Shown: positions 45,678-54,824 of the stretch, one piece after another
How the letters are laid out: each line of letters starts with the position of its first letter
Position numbering within the stretch: position 1 is the first letter of the stretch
Origin: Cedecea neteri NBRC 105707 = ATCC 33855
GTDB lineage: Bacteria; Pseudomonadota; Gammaproteobacteria; Enterobacterales; Enterobacteriaceae
Direction: 5' to 3'
Length of the DNA stretch: 64,000 nucleotides
NCBI RefSeq assembly: GCF_001571265.1
Contig: NZ_BCTL01000008.1
Location: 1 to 64,000 of the forward strand
Notes under the pieces: generated by a model
The model's input: the letters and a program-made list of their open reading frames with translations, nothing else
The model's database searches: none
What the model was told of the DNA's origin: nothing
Translations under genes and position numbers: made by a program

Positions 45678-46246
45678 GCGTGCAGATGGCAGATTTTGTT
45701 TTTCTTATTGGCCCCGGTGGCGCGGGTAAAAGCACCGTCGGGACCTTACTGGCCACCAGGCTAGGCTATGAGTGCACCGATCTCGACGATGAGTTTTGTA
45801 CCCACGTCATGAATATTCGCGAATTTATTGGCCTTTTTGGCTATGAACGCTACCTCGAGGAGAATGCGAAATTACTCGAAACATTACTGGCAAAAACCGA
45901 CGTCAGTACCGTTTTCATTCTCTCTTCCGGCTTTCTTGCAACGGATGTTCGGCCTGACATCGTGGAGCAAAACAGAGATCGAGTGCGGCGTGCAGGCACG
46001 TCGGTGCTGCTCTTACCCTCTCGTGACTACCGTGAGGCGCTCAGCTGCATTGTTGAACGCCAGTTAACGCGGGGTTTTGGTCTGAAAAGAGAAAGCGAAA
46101 TCGCTAAGTTCGGCCAGCGTTTTAGTCAGTATCTCTGCCTGGGTGATGTACAGATATTTTCTATGGACGCCCCTGAGATCGTTGCCGCCCACGTCGCGAA
46201 TGTAATAAGCGCCCGCGAGCCGCGTATGAACCGCTATATTGACTAG
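45674..46246 (+). CDS. P-loop kinase resembling shikimate kinase
   Basis: A 190-residue small-molecule kinase-like protein. Walker A is GPGGAGKST (13-21), followed by the shikimate-kinase-like DLDDEFC and the lid-like region RQLTRGFGLKRESE. The GTG start overlaps the LysR stop (GTGA), so the two are translationally coupled; an ATG four codons on (45686) is an alternative. It lacks the full shikimate-binding set as far as I can see, so shikimate is not assured as substrate. Its tie to the LysR regulator suggests it phosphorylates or senses the same compound. Confidence 0.75.
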   Translation: MSVQMADFVFLIGPGGAGKSTVGTLLATRLGYECTDLDDEFCTHVMNIREFIGLFGYERYLEENAKLLETLLAKTDVSTVFILSSGFLATDVRPDIVEQNRDRVRRAGTSVLLLPSRDYREALSCIVERQLTRGFGLKRESEIAKFGQRFSQYLCLGDVQIFSMDAPEIVAAHVANVISAREPRMNRYID

Positions 46247-46279
46247 CACAAGCCCAACTCTATCTAAGGTAACGCCACG

Positions 46280-48760
46280 ATGCGGCTGACTACCGCCCTA
46301 CGCCTGGCGAGCATTTTTCTGCTCAGCCTCACCGCTTTGCTGCAGGCCCAGCCAGCCTCCTCTGCAACGTTATCTCTGGCCGACACTCTGGGGCTGACTC
46401 AGCAAGAGCGTGACTGGGTTGCGGCTCATCCCGTTGTGCCGGTGCTGGTGGTTAACACCCATATCCCGCTGACCTTTATTAACCAGGAAGGCGAGCAAAG
46501 TGGCTATGCCGTGGCGCTGCTGAACAGCATTGGCCGGCAAACCGGGCTGCGGTTTACCTGGCATCCCTTCAATAACCTGGTTGAGATGCGCGAGCAGCTC
46601 AAAAAAGCCCCCGACTCGCTCATTGCCGCAGCGGATGCTTCCGCCACGGGGCCAGACGCCGGGCTGATCTATACCCGCCCAATACAGGTGACCGACTGGG
46701 TGCTGGTCACGCGCAAGAAGTTTCCCGTCGTCACCACCCTTGCCGACATGAAGGGCAAAAAGGTGGCGGTCTTTACCGGCAGCTATTATCTGCCGGAGCT
46801 GCGCAGGCAGTTTCCGCAGGTCGAGTTTGTTGAGCAGGACTTTTCACTGGAGACCGCGCTGGCGCTGTTCGTTCACAATCTGGACGGTGCCATCGTGCCG
46901 CAAACCGCCGCCAGCTTCGTGCTAAAAAGCTATCTTGAGGATCGTTTCCGCATCGCCATGACGGTGCCCGTTCCCCCGCTGCGGCTGGCGATGGCTTCCG
47001 GCGAGCAAAATCGCCCGCTGCTGTCGATCATCGATAAGGCCCTGGAGCGGCTCCCGCCCCACGAAATGGAGGAGCAGCTCAACGGCTGGCAGATGCGCTA
47101 CGCCCTGGAGCGCTTCGAAGTTTGGGGGCATTACCGCACCGGGATTATGAGCGCGATTGTTATCGTCAGCCTGGCGGCGATGTTGCTGGTGTTCTATTTC
47201 TGGCGCAACCGCCTGCTGAGGCGCACGCTGGCAACCCAGCAGGCGCTGCAAAAGGAGCTTCAGGCTTCGCAGGCGCGGCTGCAAAAAGCCAGCGAGTCAA
47301 AAAGCCAGTTTCTGGCGCAAATGAGCCATGAAATACGCACCCCGATGAACGCCCTGATTGGCCTGCTGGAGCTGGAGAACGCCGGGCGCAGCACGCCCGA
47401 ACAGCGGCGAAATAACATTGCCGTCGCCTACGAATCCTCAAAGTCATTATTGATGCTGGTTGGAGATATTCTCGATATGGCAAAAATCGAGTCCGGCACC
47501 TTTACCGTGCGCAGCGTACCGCTTTCTCTGCGAGAGATGATCAACAGCGTTAGCACCCTGTTCCGCTACAGCGCGGAGGAAAAGCACCTTGCGCTAAGTG
47601 CCAGCGTCGAGGTGCAGGACGACCGGATCCTGTTCGACCCGGTGATGCTCAAACAAATAGTCTCTAACCTGGTGAGCAACGCCATCAAATTTACTGCCCA
47701 GGGTGAAGTGGAAATTATTATCTACCAGGCCAAAAAACGAGCTGCTGAAACAGGCGATTACGTGCTGGAGGTCTGTGATACCGGCGTGGGGATGAGCGAG
47801 GAGCAGCAAAACGCGATTTTTGAACCGTTTGTACAGCTGGATGCCGCGCAAAGAGAGCACCACGGCAGCGGCCTGGGGCTGAGTATTTGCCGCCAGCTGG
47901 CGGCCCTGTTGCACGGTAGCCTTGAGGTTGAAAGTTCGCCTGGCGAAGGCACAACTTTTATCTTCCGGTTCTCCGCGCCGGTAGCTCCTCCTCCACAGGT
48001 CAACGCCTCTACGGCGGTTGGCCAGCGGGGCTCGCGCAAAATTTTAGTGGTGGACGACCATCCGGCAAACCGCTTGCTGTTGGTACAACAGCTGGAATTT
48101 GCGGGACATAGCAGCGTGGCGGCAGAAAACGGCGCACAGGCGCTGCGGCTGTGGGAAAAAGAAAACCCGCCGTTTGACGTCGTCATTACCGACTGCAATA
48201 TGCCGGACTTAAGCGGCTTTGAACTGGTAAGGCAGCTGCGTGAGAAAGAAAGGCTGACCGGAAGAAACCCTCAGCCGATGTTTGGCCTGACCGCGATGGC
48301 GGAGCAGCATGTGCGCGACCGGGCGATACGGGCCGGGATGACGGACTGCCTGTTTAAGCCAGTAGAGCTGGAAACGTTACTGGTTCGTATCGATAACCCC
48401 ACGGAGCACGCCGCTGAACCTGCATCGCGCCCGCTGCTTTCGCTCAGCAGGCTGGCAGAGTCTCAGCCTGAGGCCTTCCGCGCATTAGTTAAGACCGTGA
48501 TTGAGCAAAACCAGCTGGATATGGCCGCGCTAAAAAACGGCATCACCGGCGGAGATTTCGGGCTCATCAAAAGCAGCGCTCATCGCCTTGCCGGCAGCGC
48601 AAGGCTGGCCGATGCCCCCGAACTGTCTGCAGTTTGCGGGCAAATTGAAGCTGCGGCAGCGGCGCAGGACGGCGTGGCAGTTCACACTTTAGCGACAGAC
48701 TGCGAACGGCGGGTAAAAGAGCTGGAGAATGCGCTTCGTCACGTTGCTATACTGCCTTAA
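46280..48760 (+). CDS. BvgS/EvgS-type hybrid histidine kinase (one periplasmic sensor domain)
   Basis: An 826-residue phosphorelay kinase of the inner membrane. Order: signal peptide, one periplasmic SBP_bac_3 (Venus-flytrap) domain (about 45-270), TM helix (about 287-309), coiled coil, HisKA with H350 (MSHEIRTPMNALIG), HATPase (NAIKF, GSGLGLSIC), receiver with D638 (ITDCNMPDLSG) and Hpt with H768 (SAHRLAGSARL). EvgS and many BvgS proteins have two flytrap domains; here there is one. The cognate regulator gene follows by 33 bases. Ligand unknown; acid, nicotinate or sulfate-like cues are known for the family. Confidence 0.93.
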   Translation: MRLTTALRLASIFLLSLTALLQAQPASSATLSLADTLGLTQQERDWVAAHPVVPVLVVNTHIPLTFINQEGEQSGYAVALLNSIGRQTGLRFTWHPFNNLVEMREQLKKAPDSLIAAADASATGPDAGLIYTRPIQVTDWVLVTRKKFPVVTTLADMKGKKVAVFTGSYYLPELRRQFPQVEFVEQDFSLETALALFVHNLDGAIVPQTAASFVLKSYLEDRFRIAMTVPVPPLRLAMASGEQNRPLLSIIDKALERLPPHEMEEQLNGWQMRYALERFEVWGHYRTGIMSAIVIVSLAAMLLVFYFWRNRLLRRTLATQQALQKELQASQARLQKASESKSQFLAQMSHEIRTPMNALIGLLELENAGRSTPEQRRNNIAVAYESSKSLLMLVGDILDMAKIESGTFTVRSVPLSLREMINSVSTLFRYSAEEKHLALSASVEVQDDRILFDPVMLKQIVSNLVSNAIKFTAQGEVEIIIYQAKKRAAETGDYVLEVCDTGVGMSEEQQNAIFEPFVQLDAAQREHHGSGLGLSICRQLAALLHGSLEVESSPGEGTTFIFRFSAPVAPPPQVNASTAVGQRGSRKILVVDDHPANRLLLVQQLEFAGHSSVAAENGAQALRLWEKENPPFDVVITDCNMPDLSGFELVRQLREKERLTGRNPQPMFGLTAMAEQHVRDRAIRAGMTDCLFKPVELETLLVRIDNPTEHAAEPASRPLLSLSRLAESQPEAFRALVKTVIEQNQLDMAALKNGITGGDFGLIKSSAHRLAGSARLADAPELSAVCGQIEAAAAAQDGVAVHTLATDCERRVKELENALRHVAILP

Positions 48761-48793
48761 CCAGTTGAAACCTAACCTTCGGGCCGCCCTTTT

Positions 48794-49420
48794 ATGAGTA
48801 AAATTTATATCGTTGACGACCACCCTGTTTCCCAGCTTGCGGTCAGAGTCGTTGCGGAAAATAACGGCTACGAAGTGGCGGGAGTCAGCGACAACGGGCG
48901 TGACGCGATTAACGCCCTGCGCGACAACGCGGAGGTGGCGCTGGTGGTTATCGACATTGAAATTCCACCGCCTAACGGCCTGGAGGTGATTAAGCGTCTG
49001 CGCCAGCAAGGCTTTAGCGGCGGCATATTAGTGCTCACCGGCTATAACGACAGCCACTTTGTGGACCGCGCCCGCCGGGCGGGAGCCAACGGATTTATCA
49101 GTAAAAATAACCATCTTGATCAGCTGGTAGACGCCTTCAAGGCCATTCTTAGCGGCTATGAGTTCTTCCCCCAGAGACCGCAGGCGGTGAATGTCTCGGC
49201 CGGCGTACAGTCTGAAAGCGAATTGCTTGGCACGCTGTCCAACCGCGAACTTGAGGTGCTGGGCCTAATCTCCCGCGGCGAGATGCTGATTGATATCGCC
49301 GCGCAGCTGCACGTCAGCAATAAATCCATCAGCACCTATAAACGCCGCATCATGGCCAAGCTCGGGTTCAGCAAAACGCTGGAGATGATCGAGTTCGCCA
49401 AGCGCAATAACCTCGCCTGA
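48794..49420 (+). CDS. BvgA/EvgA-type response regulator (NarL/LuxR family)
   Basis: A 208-residue regulator: receiver with D54 (VVIDIEIPPPNG), DD pair at the start (IVDDHP) and a LuxR helix-turn-helix (about 145-200, LSNRELEVLGLISRG...KSISTYKRRIMAKLGF). It is the output of the hybrid kinase just upstream and closely resembles the regulator at 55885. It ends 7 bases from the convergent stop of the fimbrial adhesin gene, with no room for a terminator between. Likely target: the adjacent fimbrial operon (inference). Confidence 0.92.
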   Translation: MSKIYIVDDHPVSQLAVRVVAENNGYEVAGVSDNGRDAINALRDNAEVALVVIDIEIPPPNGLEVIKRLRQQGFSGGILVLTGYNDSHFVDRARRAGANGFISKNNHLDQLVDAFKAILSGYEFFPQRPQAVNVSAGVQSESELLGTLSNRELEVLGLISRGEMLIDIAAQLHVSNKSISTYKRRIMAKLGFSKTLEMIEFAKRNNLA

Positions 49421-49427
49421 GCCCGGC

Positions 49428-50444
49428 TTACTGATAGGTCATCGTGAAGGTGGCGTTAGCGTCGGCCCTGCCGGGCGTGACGTTAGCCTGAGTCTGGTAA
49501 TAACGCGCTGCCAGCGGAATCTCATAAGCGCCATCTGCGGTGGTGGTAGCGATGCTCATCATGGTGCCCAGCTCAAGCGGCGCGTTGTTATACAGCACCT
49601 GAATCCCCACGCCGGTTGCCGTCTGCCCTGCCTGAGCTGCGTCCAGATTAAGAATGCCCCTGCTGCTGTCCAGCGCTCCGCCGCTGCCGGGCGCAAGCGT
49701 TAGCCTGATCTTCGTTTCGGCGTCACAGTTCAGCTTAATGGCGAAATCCGCATCGCCGCTGGTGCTGCCTGGGCCGGAGAAATCGGTGTTTTTCGCCTTG
49801 CCCATCCGCACCGTTATTGCGCTATTCAGGACCGAGCAGGCGACGGTTTGCACGCTGCCGCTGCCGATGGCGTAGTCCATAACGTTGGTTTCGCCCACCA
49901 CCTGAGCCTGAGTAATGGAACCCATTGTTATCGGGCCGGAGCCGGTCACCGGGGCGATTTTCACCAGCTGTAACCTGTAGTTACCCCAGGTGCCGCCGCA
50001 CAGCCGCCACCAGTCGGCAGACCAGGTACAGGCGGTGTTAGCAATCTGCCGGGGCAAAGGTCCGGTGCCGTAACGCCCGGCAGTTGAGCCTGCGCCGCTG
50101 GTGACCACCCGAAACGCCAGGCCCGGCACGCCCGACTGATACAGCGTTTGTCCGTTATAGCTGACCGGCAGAAAGCCTCCGCTACCCTGAGCCCAGCGGG
50201 TGACAAAGCCCGAGCTATCGCACTGAACAAAGCTGTTGCGGCTGCCCAAACGGGAGTCATTGAACGTGGCTACCACCGTGCCCACAGGGGCATCTCGCTG
50301 CACGACTATATGCCCGAGATCCAGCGTCACCGAATCGTTGGCGTTAAAGCGGCTGTCCATAAACGTGCAGCTTGCCTGGGCGCTTTTAGCTGCCCCGAGC
50401 AGCAGCGCGACGCCCCAGATAACTTTGCTGAATAATGTCGTCAT
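49428..50444 (-). CDS. Type 1-like fimbrial tip adhesin, copy A
   Basis: A 338-residue exported adhesin with signal peptide (cut near SAQA-SCT), an N-terminal lectin-like domain with Cys pairs and Trp-rich loop (ADWWRLCGGTW), and a C-terminal pilin domain ending in NATFTMTYQ, the donor-strand pattern of FimH-type subunits. About 70% identical by eye to the preceding gene's product, so the two are a tandem duplication. AGGGCAGG precedes the ATG. Last gene of the operon. Confidence 0.85.
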   Translation of the reverse strand: MTTLFSKVIWGVALLLGAAKSAQASCTFMDSRFNANDSVTLDLGHIVVQRDAPVGTVVATFNDSRLGSRNSFVQCDSSGFVTRWAQGSGGFLPVSYNGQTLYQSGVPGLAFRVVTSGAGSTAGRYGTGPLPRQIANTACTWSADWWRLCGGTWGNYRLQLVKIAPVTGSGPITMGSITQAQVVGETNVMDYAIGSGSVQTVACSVLNSAITVRMGKAKNTDFSGPGSTSGDADFAIKLNCDAETKIRLTLAPGSGGALDSSRGILNLDAAQAGQTATGVGIQVLYNNAPLELGTMMSIATTTADGAYEIPLAARYYQTQANVTPGRADANATFTMTYQ

Positions 50445-50458
50445 GTTCGCGACCTGCC

Positions 50459-51484
50459 CTACTGGTATGTCAGGGTAAACGTGGCGTTGGCATTGGCCGT
50501 ACCGGGCGTCACCGCTGGCTGCGTCTGATAATAACGCGCCTTGAGCGGGATGGCGTAAGCGCCGTCTGCCGCTGTAGTGGCCACCGCAATTCTGCTGTTC
50601 AAGGCCAGAGGCGCGTTGTTATACATCACCTGCACGCCAACGCCGCTGGCGGTTTGCCCCGCCCCCGCGTTGTCGATATTGAGAATGCCCTTCGCCGCAT
50701 CTGCCGCGCCCGAACTGCCCGGTGCAAGGGTGAGATTAATTTTGGTCGAGGCGTCGCAGTTCAGGTCTATGGAAAAATCAGCGTCGCCGCTGGTGCTGCC
50801 GGGACTGCCGAAATCGGTATTTTTCGCTTTGCCCATCGTGACGCTGATATTGCTGTTGGTGACCGAGCAGGCGACCGTCTGCACCACGCCGCTGCCAATG
50901 GTGTAGTCAATAATGTTGGTATCCCCCACCACCAGCGCCTGAACAATAGAACCGCCGGTCATCGGCCCGGAACCTGTTGTCGGGGCAATTTTGACCAGTT
51001 GAAGGCTCATGCCGCCCCATGTGCCGCCGCACAGCCGCCACCACCCTGTTCCGGTATTACACGCCATATTGGTGATTTGACGTGGCAACGGACCGGTACC
51101 GTAGCGGCCGGAGGTTGATCCTGCTCCCGATGTCACAATGCGAAACGCCAGGCCCGGCACGCCGGACTGGTACAGCGTTTGTCCACCGTAAACGACAGGT
51201 GCAAAACCTGGGCCTACTGCCCATTGCGTGGTAAAGCCGCTGGCGTTGCACTGCAGGAAATTATTACGTCCACCGAGCGTGGAGTCGCCGAGTCTGGCAA
51301 CCACCGTGCCTACCGGGGTATCGCGCTGCACGACCACGGTGCCAAAGCTCAGGGCGACTGAGTCATCTGGCCCGAAGCGACTGTCCATAAACGAGCAGGT
51401 GGCCAGCGCGCCTTTTGAGGCCACTAGCAGCAGGGCACAGGTCATCACGCGTGGGCGGAATATTTTTTTCATTACGTTGTTCAT
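50459..51484 (-). CDS. Type 1-like fimbrial tip adhesin, copy B
   Basis: A 341-residue adhesin with the same two-domain layout as copy A: signal peptide (cut near GALA-TCS), shared blocks FMDSRF, YQSGVPGLAFR and GSTSGDADF, and a C-terminal pilin domain. The ATG at 51484 follows AAGAG by 6 bases; upstream in-frame ATGs at 51490 and 51520 are possible, the last overlapping the usher. Differences from copy A concentrate in the N-terminal domain loops, where receptor binding would lie. Copy A follows after 14 bases. Confidence 0.85.
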   Translation of the reverse strand: MNNVMKKIFRPRVMTCALLLVASKGALATCSFMDSRFGPDDSVALSFGTVVVQRDTPVGTVVARLGDSTLGGRNNFLQCNASGFTTQWAVGPGFAPVVYGGQTLYQSGVPGLAFRIVTSGAGSTSGRYGTGPLPRQITNMACNTGTGWWRLCGGTWGGMSLQLVKIAPTTGSGPMTGGSIVQALVVGDTNIIDYTIGSGVVQTVACSVTNSNISVTMGKAKNTDFGSPGSTSGDADFSIDLNCDASTKINLTLAPGSSGAADAAKGILNIDNAGAGQTASGVGVQVMYNNAPLALNSRIAVATTAADGAYAIPLKARYYQTQPAVTPGTANANATFTLTYQ

Positions 51485-51510
51485 CGTCATCTCTTTTTCC
51501 GAAGCCGCGC

Positions 51511-54045
51511 TTAGCGACACTGTGCGTCAAAGGAGGAAATTGCCGCCGTCGTCTCGTCATGGTTCAGGCTGTAACTCACCCGGCACTGGAGATCCGCACC
51601 TTTGCCCCACTGCACCAGCAGCGTGCCTTTAGGCTGTAAACCGGCGAGATAAACCTGGCCGCCGTCCCCGACGATACCGCTGCCGCCGCTGCGGTCGGCT
51701 TCATTGGCAACCGTGGCACCAAACGGCACGGCTTTGCCGTTCGGGCGAATCAGGGTCATCAGCACGCGTAGGCCGACCTGGGCGCGGTAATCGGCGCGCA
51801 CTACGGCCCCGCGCGTGGGTACCACGGTGCGGCTGGTTTGCTCGAGGTCGACATTTTCTTTCAGGCTTTCGGTGCTCAGCGTGACGTCGTTATGGCGGTA
51901 CGGCATTAAGTTCGGCACCAGCGCGTAGCCGCGATAGTCGGTTTTAACGCCGGTCTGGTTATTTACCGCCACACCGGAGGCACCAGGCACTTTCACCAGG
52001 CCAAACGTCTCACCAAGCTGCTGCCCGGCGGTGATGCCGTCCGCGTGGGCCACAATCGACCCCTGCACGCCATAGTTCAGGTTGCGCTGCCCGCTGGCGT
52101 AGCTGTAGCCCCCGTTCACTTCGCCGTAGGTGCCGCGATAGTTGAGGCTGGTGTAGCCGGAGTTTTCACGCTCACGCGAGGCGTACCCCTGGGTCACGTT
52201 CCAGTTGAGGTTTTTGCCTTCCAGCGCGGTGCCGTTCAGGCCAACGGTATTCACCGTGCCGCGCGACTGGCTGCTGCTGACGCCGTAGCTGGCGTAGCTG
52301 TTGCTCAGCCAGCGGCCCAGCGGCAGGCTGATATTCAACGACACGACCTGGTCGCGTTCGTAGGTTTTGCCGTACTCCGTCGCCGCCCCCGCCTGGGATG
52401 TGTTGCGGTTCAGGGCATAGTTCAGGCTATAGCTGATGCCGTTCCAGCTGTTGTTGTAGCCCACGTTCCACGAAGACGTTTTCCGGGCGCCGTTCCAGTA
52501 GTCTTCGCTGATAGCCCCGACGGACAAATAGCCGCGATCGCCGCCGAGATCCTGACTCAACGTCAGCTCCGCGCGGTTTCGCTTCCTGTCGTTTCTCAGG
52601 GCATAGGCATTATCACGGTAGGTTTCCAGCACGTCCGACAGCGAGGTAAAGCCTTCGGTTGAGTAGCGATAGCCGGCGATGGCGACGTGCGTGCCCGTCT
52701 CGGCGAGGCTTTTGCTGTAGCGCACCCGCCACGACTGCCCCTGGCTGGCCTCCTGCTCCTTCGGCTGGCCCCAGGACTGGGTCACGTCAGCCGATACCGC
52801 GCCAAGCGTGCCGAGGTTCTGCCCGACGCCCGCGGCGAACGAGCGATAATGCTCCGCCAGTTGAGCGCCGCCGTAAACGGTCATGCCTTTTCCAACGCCG
52901 TAGATGGCGGTGCCCTGACTGAACGGAGTCTTTTCGACACTGCTGTCATAGGCGCGGTATTCGCCGCCGGTCAGGCTGAAGCGCAGCCTTCCTTCTCGCT
53001 GTAACACCGGCAGGGAGGCAAATGGCACCACCATGCTCTGCTCGCTGCCGTCGGCTTCTTTTACCGTCACGTACAGGTCGCCGCTGCCTCCGGTCGGGAA
53101 CATGTCGGTGATTTCGAACGGGCCTGCGGGCACCGTGGTCTGGTAAATCACATAGCCATTCTGGCGAACGATCACCTGAGCGCTGTTGCTACGGGCAATA
53201 CCGCGTACCACAGGCGCGTAGCCGCGCTGGCTTTCCGGCAGCATTTCGTCGTCGGAGGCCAGCTGCGCGCCACGGAACGGCACGCTGTCGAACACGTCAG
53301 AGGGAGCAAGGCTTTCACCCAGCGTAAGCTGGCTTTTGAGCGACGCAATACTGCGCTGGGCATAACTGTAAACGGTGCTCCATTTATCCCCTTCGCCGCT
53401 GCTGCGCGACCACGTGGAGTAGTTTCGCAGCCGCCATGCACCGAGGTTAACGCCCGGCCGCAAGTTCAGATACTGGCTGCTGCCTGCCCCGCCGTGCTGA
53501 CCTTCCAGATCGCTCATGCCGTTAAAGCTGTAGTTCAGCAGCGCGGCGTTGATGCCCTCATCCCACTGGGAAGGAGGCACATAGCCGCGAATGCGCGGGC
53601 TAACCGCGGCCTGAGGAATAGAGAGGTCGAGGCGCTGGGCGCTGAAAACAAACTCAGCATTCCCTTCAGGGATTGCGGCCAGTGAAGCGCAGTTCTCACC
53701 AGGCGTTTGCAGATCGGGATATAAATCCACCCGTACGCCGTACTGCTCCAGCTCGGCCACGGTCAGGCACGGCTGCAGCCCTTTATCCTCGGTCTGGAAA
53801 AATGTCACCGCCCTGCTGTCCACCTGCTCGCCGTTGAGGTAGATGTCCACCGGGTAGCTGCCCGGAAGCTGACCGCCGTTTTCAAACGCCGAGAGATCGG
53901 GCGCGGTGCCGGCGTCACCCGTGTGCTGGAGCAGAGCAGGATTAAAGTAATCCTTTGCCTCAACCGACAGCGAAGTCAGCAGCAGTGCGATAGTGGTGGC
54001 CAGACAGGTTGGCCGCGTTTTTCCGGAGCAAGCAAAAAAGGGCAT
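51511..54045 (-). CDS. Type 1-like (FimD family) fimbrial usher
   Basis: An 844-residue outer-membrane usher of the FimD branch. Signal peptide (cut near SVEA-KDY), N-terminal chaperone-binding domain, barrel with plug (ARSNSAQVIVRQNGYVIYQT, PAGPFEITDMFPTGGSGDL) and C-terminal domains (GVAVNNQTGVKTDYRGYALVPNLMPYR) with the end Cys pair (DLQCRVSYSL...DAQCR). It exports and assembles the pilin and two adhesins encoded on either side. The chaperone gene stop is 26 bases ahead. Confidence 0.94.
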   Translation of the reverse strand: MPFFACSGKTRPTCLATTIALLLTSLSVEAKDYFNPALLQHTGDAGTAPDLSAFENGGQLPGSYPVDIYLNGEQVDSRAVTFFQTEDKGLQPCLTVAELEQYGVRVDLYPDLQTPGENCASLAAIPEGNAEFVFSAQRLDLSIPQAAVSPRIRGYVPPSQWDEGINAALLNYSFNGMSDLEGQHGGAGSSQYLNLRPGVNLGAWRLRNYSTWSRSSGEGDKWSTVYSYAQRSIASLKSQLTLGESLAPSDVFDSVPFRGAQLASDDEMLPESQRGYAPVVRGIARSNSAQVIVRQNGYVIYQTTVPAGPFEITDMFPTGGSGDLYVTVKEADGSEQSMVVPFASLPVLQREGRLRFSLTGGEYRAYDSSVEKTPFSQGTAIYGVGKGMTVYGGAQLAEHYRSFAAGVGQNLGTLGAVSADVTQSWGQPKEQEASQGQSWRVRYSKSLAETGTHVAIAGYRYSTEGFTSLSDVLETYRDNAYALRNDRKRNRAELTLSQDLGGDRGYLSVGAISEDYWNGARKTSSWNVGYNNSWNGISYSLNYALNRNTSQAGAATEYGKTYERDQVVSLNISLPLGRWLSNSYASYGVSSSQSRGTVNTVGLNGTALEGKNLNWNVTQGYASRERENSGYTSLNYRGTYGEVNGGYSYASGQRNLNYGVQGSIVAHADGITAGQQLGETFGLVKVPGASGVAVNNQTGVKTDYRGYALVPNLMPYRHNDVTLSTESLKENVDLEQTSRTVVPTRGAVVRADYRAQVGLRVLMTLIRPNGKAVPFGATVANEADRSGGSGIVGDGGQVYLAGLQPKGTLLVQWGKGADLQCRVSYSLNHDETTAAISSFDAQCR

Positions 54046-54071
54046 AATTTTATTCCAGCGAATTCAATTCT

Positions 54072-54755
54072 TTAGAGAGAGGCTTTGTGCGCTGCGCCAA
54101 CGGCGCCGTAGTCGCTAATGACCTTCCATTCGACCTGGCCGCCGCGTACGTCTGCAGGCAGTTCAATCCGGGCCGAGGAGCGCGGTGCCACATAAGCGGC
54201 TTTATCAAGCGGGCGGCCGCCGAGGCTGACCGACTGGAAATTGATGTAATAAGGCGTTGGGTTGGTGACCGACAGAGCCTGGCCCTGGCGTGCCCATTTG
54301 AGCTGGCTACTGGCGTTTTCCGGCGTCTCGCCTTTCAGCGCCGCCGGGCGATAAATCAGCTTGATGCGGGTGTTGATCGCCAGCTGCAAGGTGTTGTCCT
54401 GCACCGAGGCGTCGGTCGCGGGAATCGATTTAATATTCAGCCAGAACAGCGTTTCGCGATCCGTCGGCAAACCGGCCCCGGTCTGCATAATACGCAGCGT
54501 GTTTTTTTGTTTAGCGTCGAGGCGGAACAGCGGTGGTGTGACGATAAAGCTGCGTTTATCGCTGTTGCCCGCTTCGTTCTCCACCCACGACTGAATCAGG
54601 TACGGCGAGGCGTCGGGATTCTCGAGGCCGATTGCCGCTTCTTTTTTCTCACCGTCGTAAATAACTCGCGTGCCGCCCACGACAACGCCAGCGTGAGCAA
54701 TACCGCTTCCTGCGAGTAAACCTGCTAACAGCAGAGAAGAGAGTTTTGTCTTCAC
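54072..54755 (-). CDS. Type 1-like fimbrial chaperone
   Basis: A 227-residue PapD/FimC-type chaperone. Signal peptide cut near IAHA-GVV. The family signature NTLRIMQTGAGLPTDRETLFWLNIKSIP is present and the C-terminal domain has the usual INTRIKLIYRP. The GTG start at 54755 is chosen: GGAG stands 8 bases ahead and the length is right. An ATG at 54824 would put the signal peptide 23 residues inside and overlap the terminator. It follows the pilin gene behind that terminator. Confidence 0.92.
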   Translation of the reverse strand: MKTKLSSLLLAGLLAGSGIAHAGVVVGGTRVIYDGEKKEAAIGLENPDASPYLIQSWVENEAGNSDKRSFIVTPPLFRLDAKQKNTLRIMQTGAGLPTDRETLFWLNIKSIPATDASVQDNTLQLAINTRIKLIYRPAALKGETPENASSQLKWARQGQALSVTNPTPYYINFQSVSLGGRPLDKAAYVAPRSSARIELPADVRGGQVEWKVISDYGAVGAAHKASL

Positions 54756-54776
54756 AATAGAGACTCCAGAGAGAGG

Positions 54777-54804
54777 GGAAAAAAAGCCGACCCGCAGGCC
54801 GGCT
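54777..54804 (-). terminator. Terminator between major pilin and chaperone
   Basis: On the minus strand stem AGCCGGC/GTCGGCT (one G-T pair), loop CTGCGG, then seven T residues. It should stop most transcripts after the pilin gene, leaving a minority to continue into chaperone, usher and adhesins. Confidence 0.9.
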
Positions 54805-54824
54805 GGAGTGATTGCGTCAGGCAA

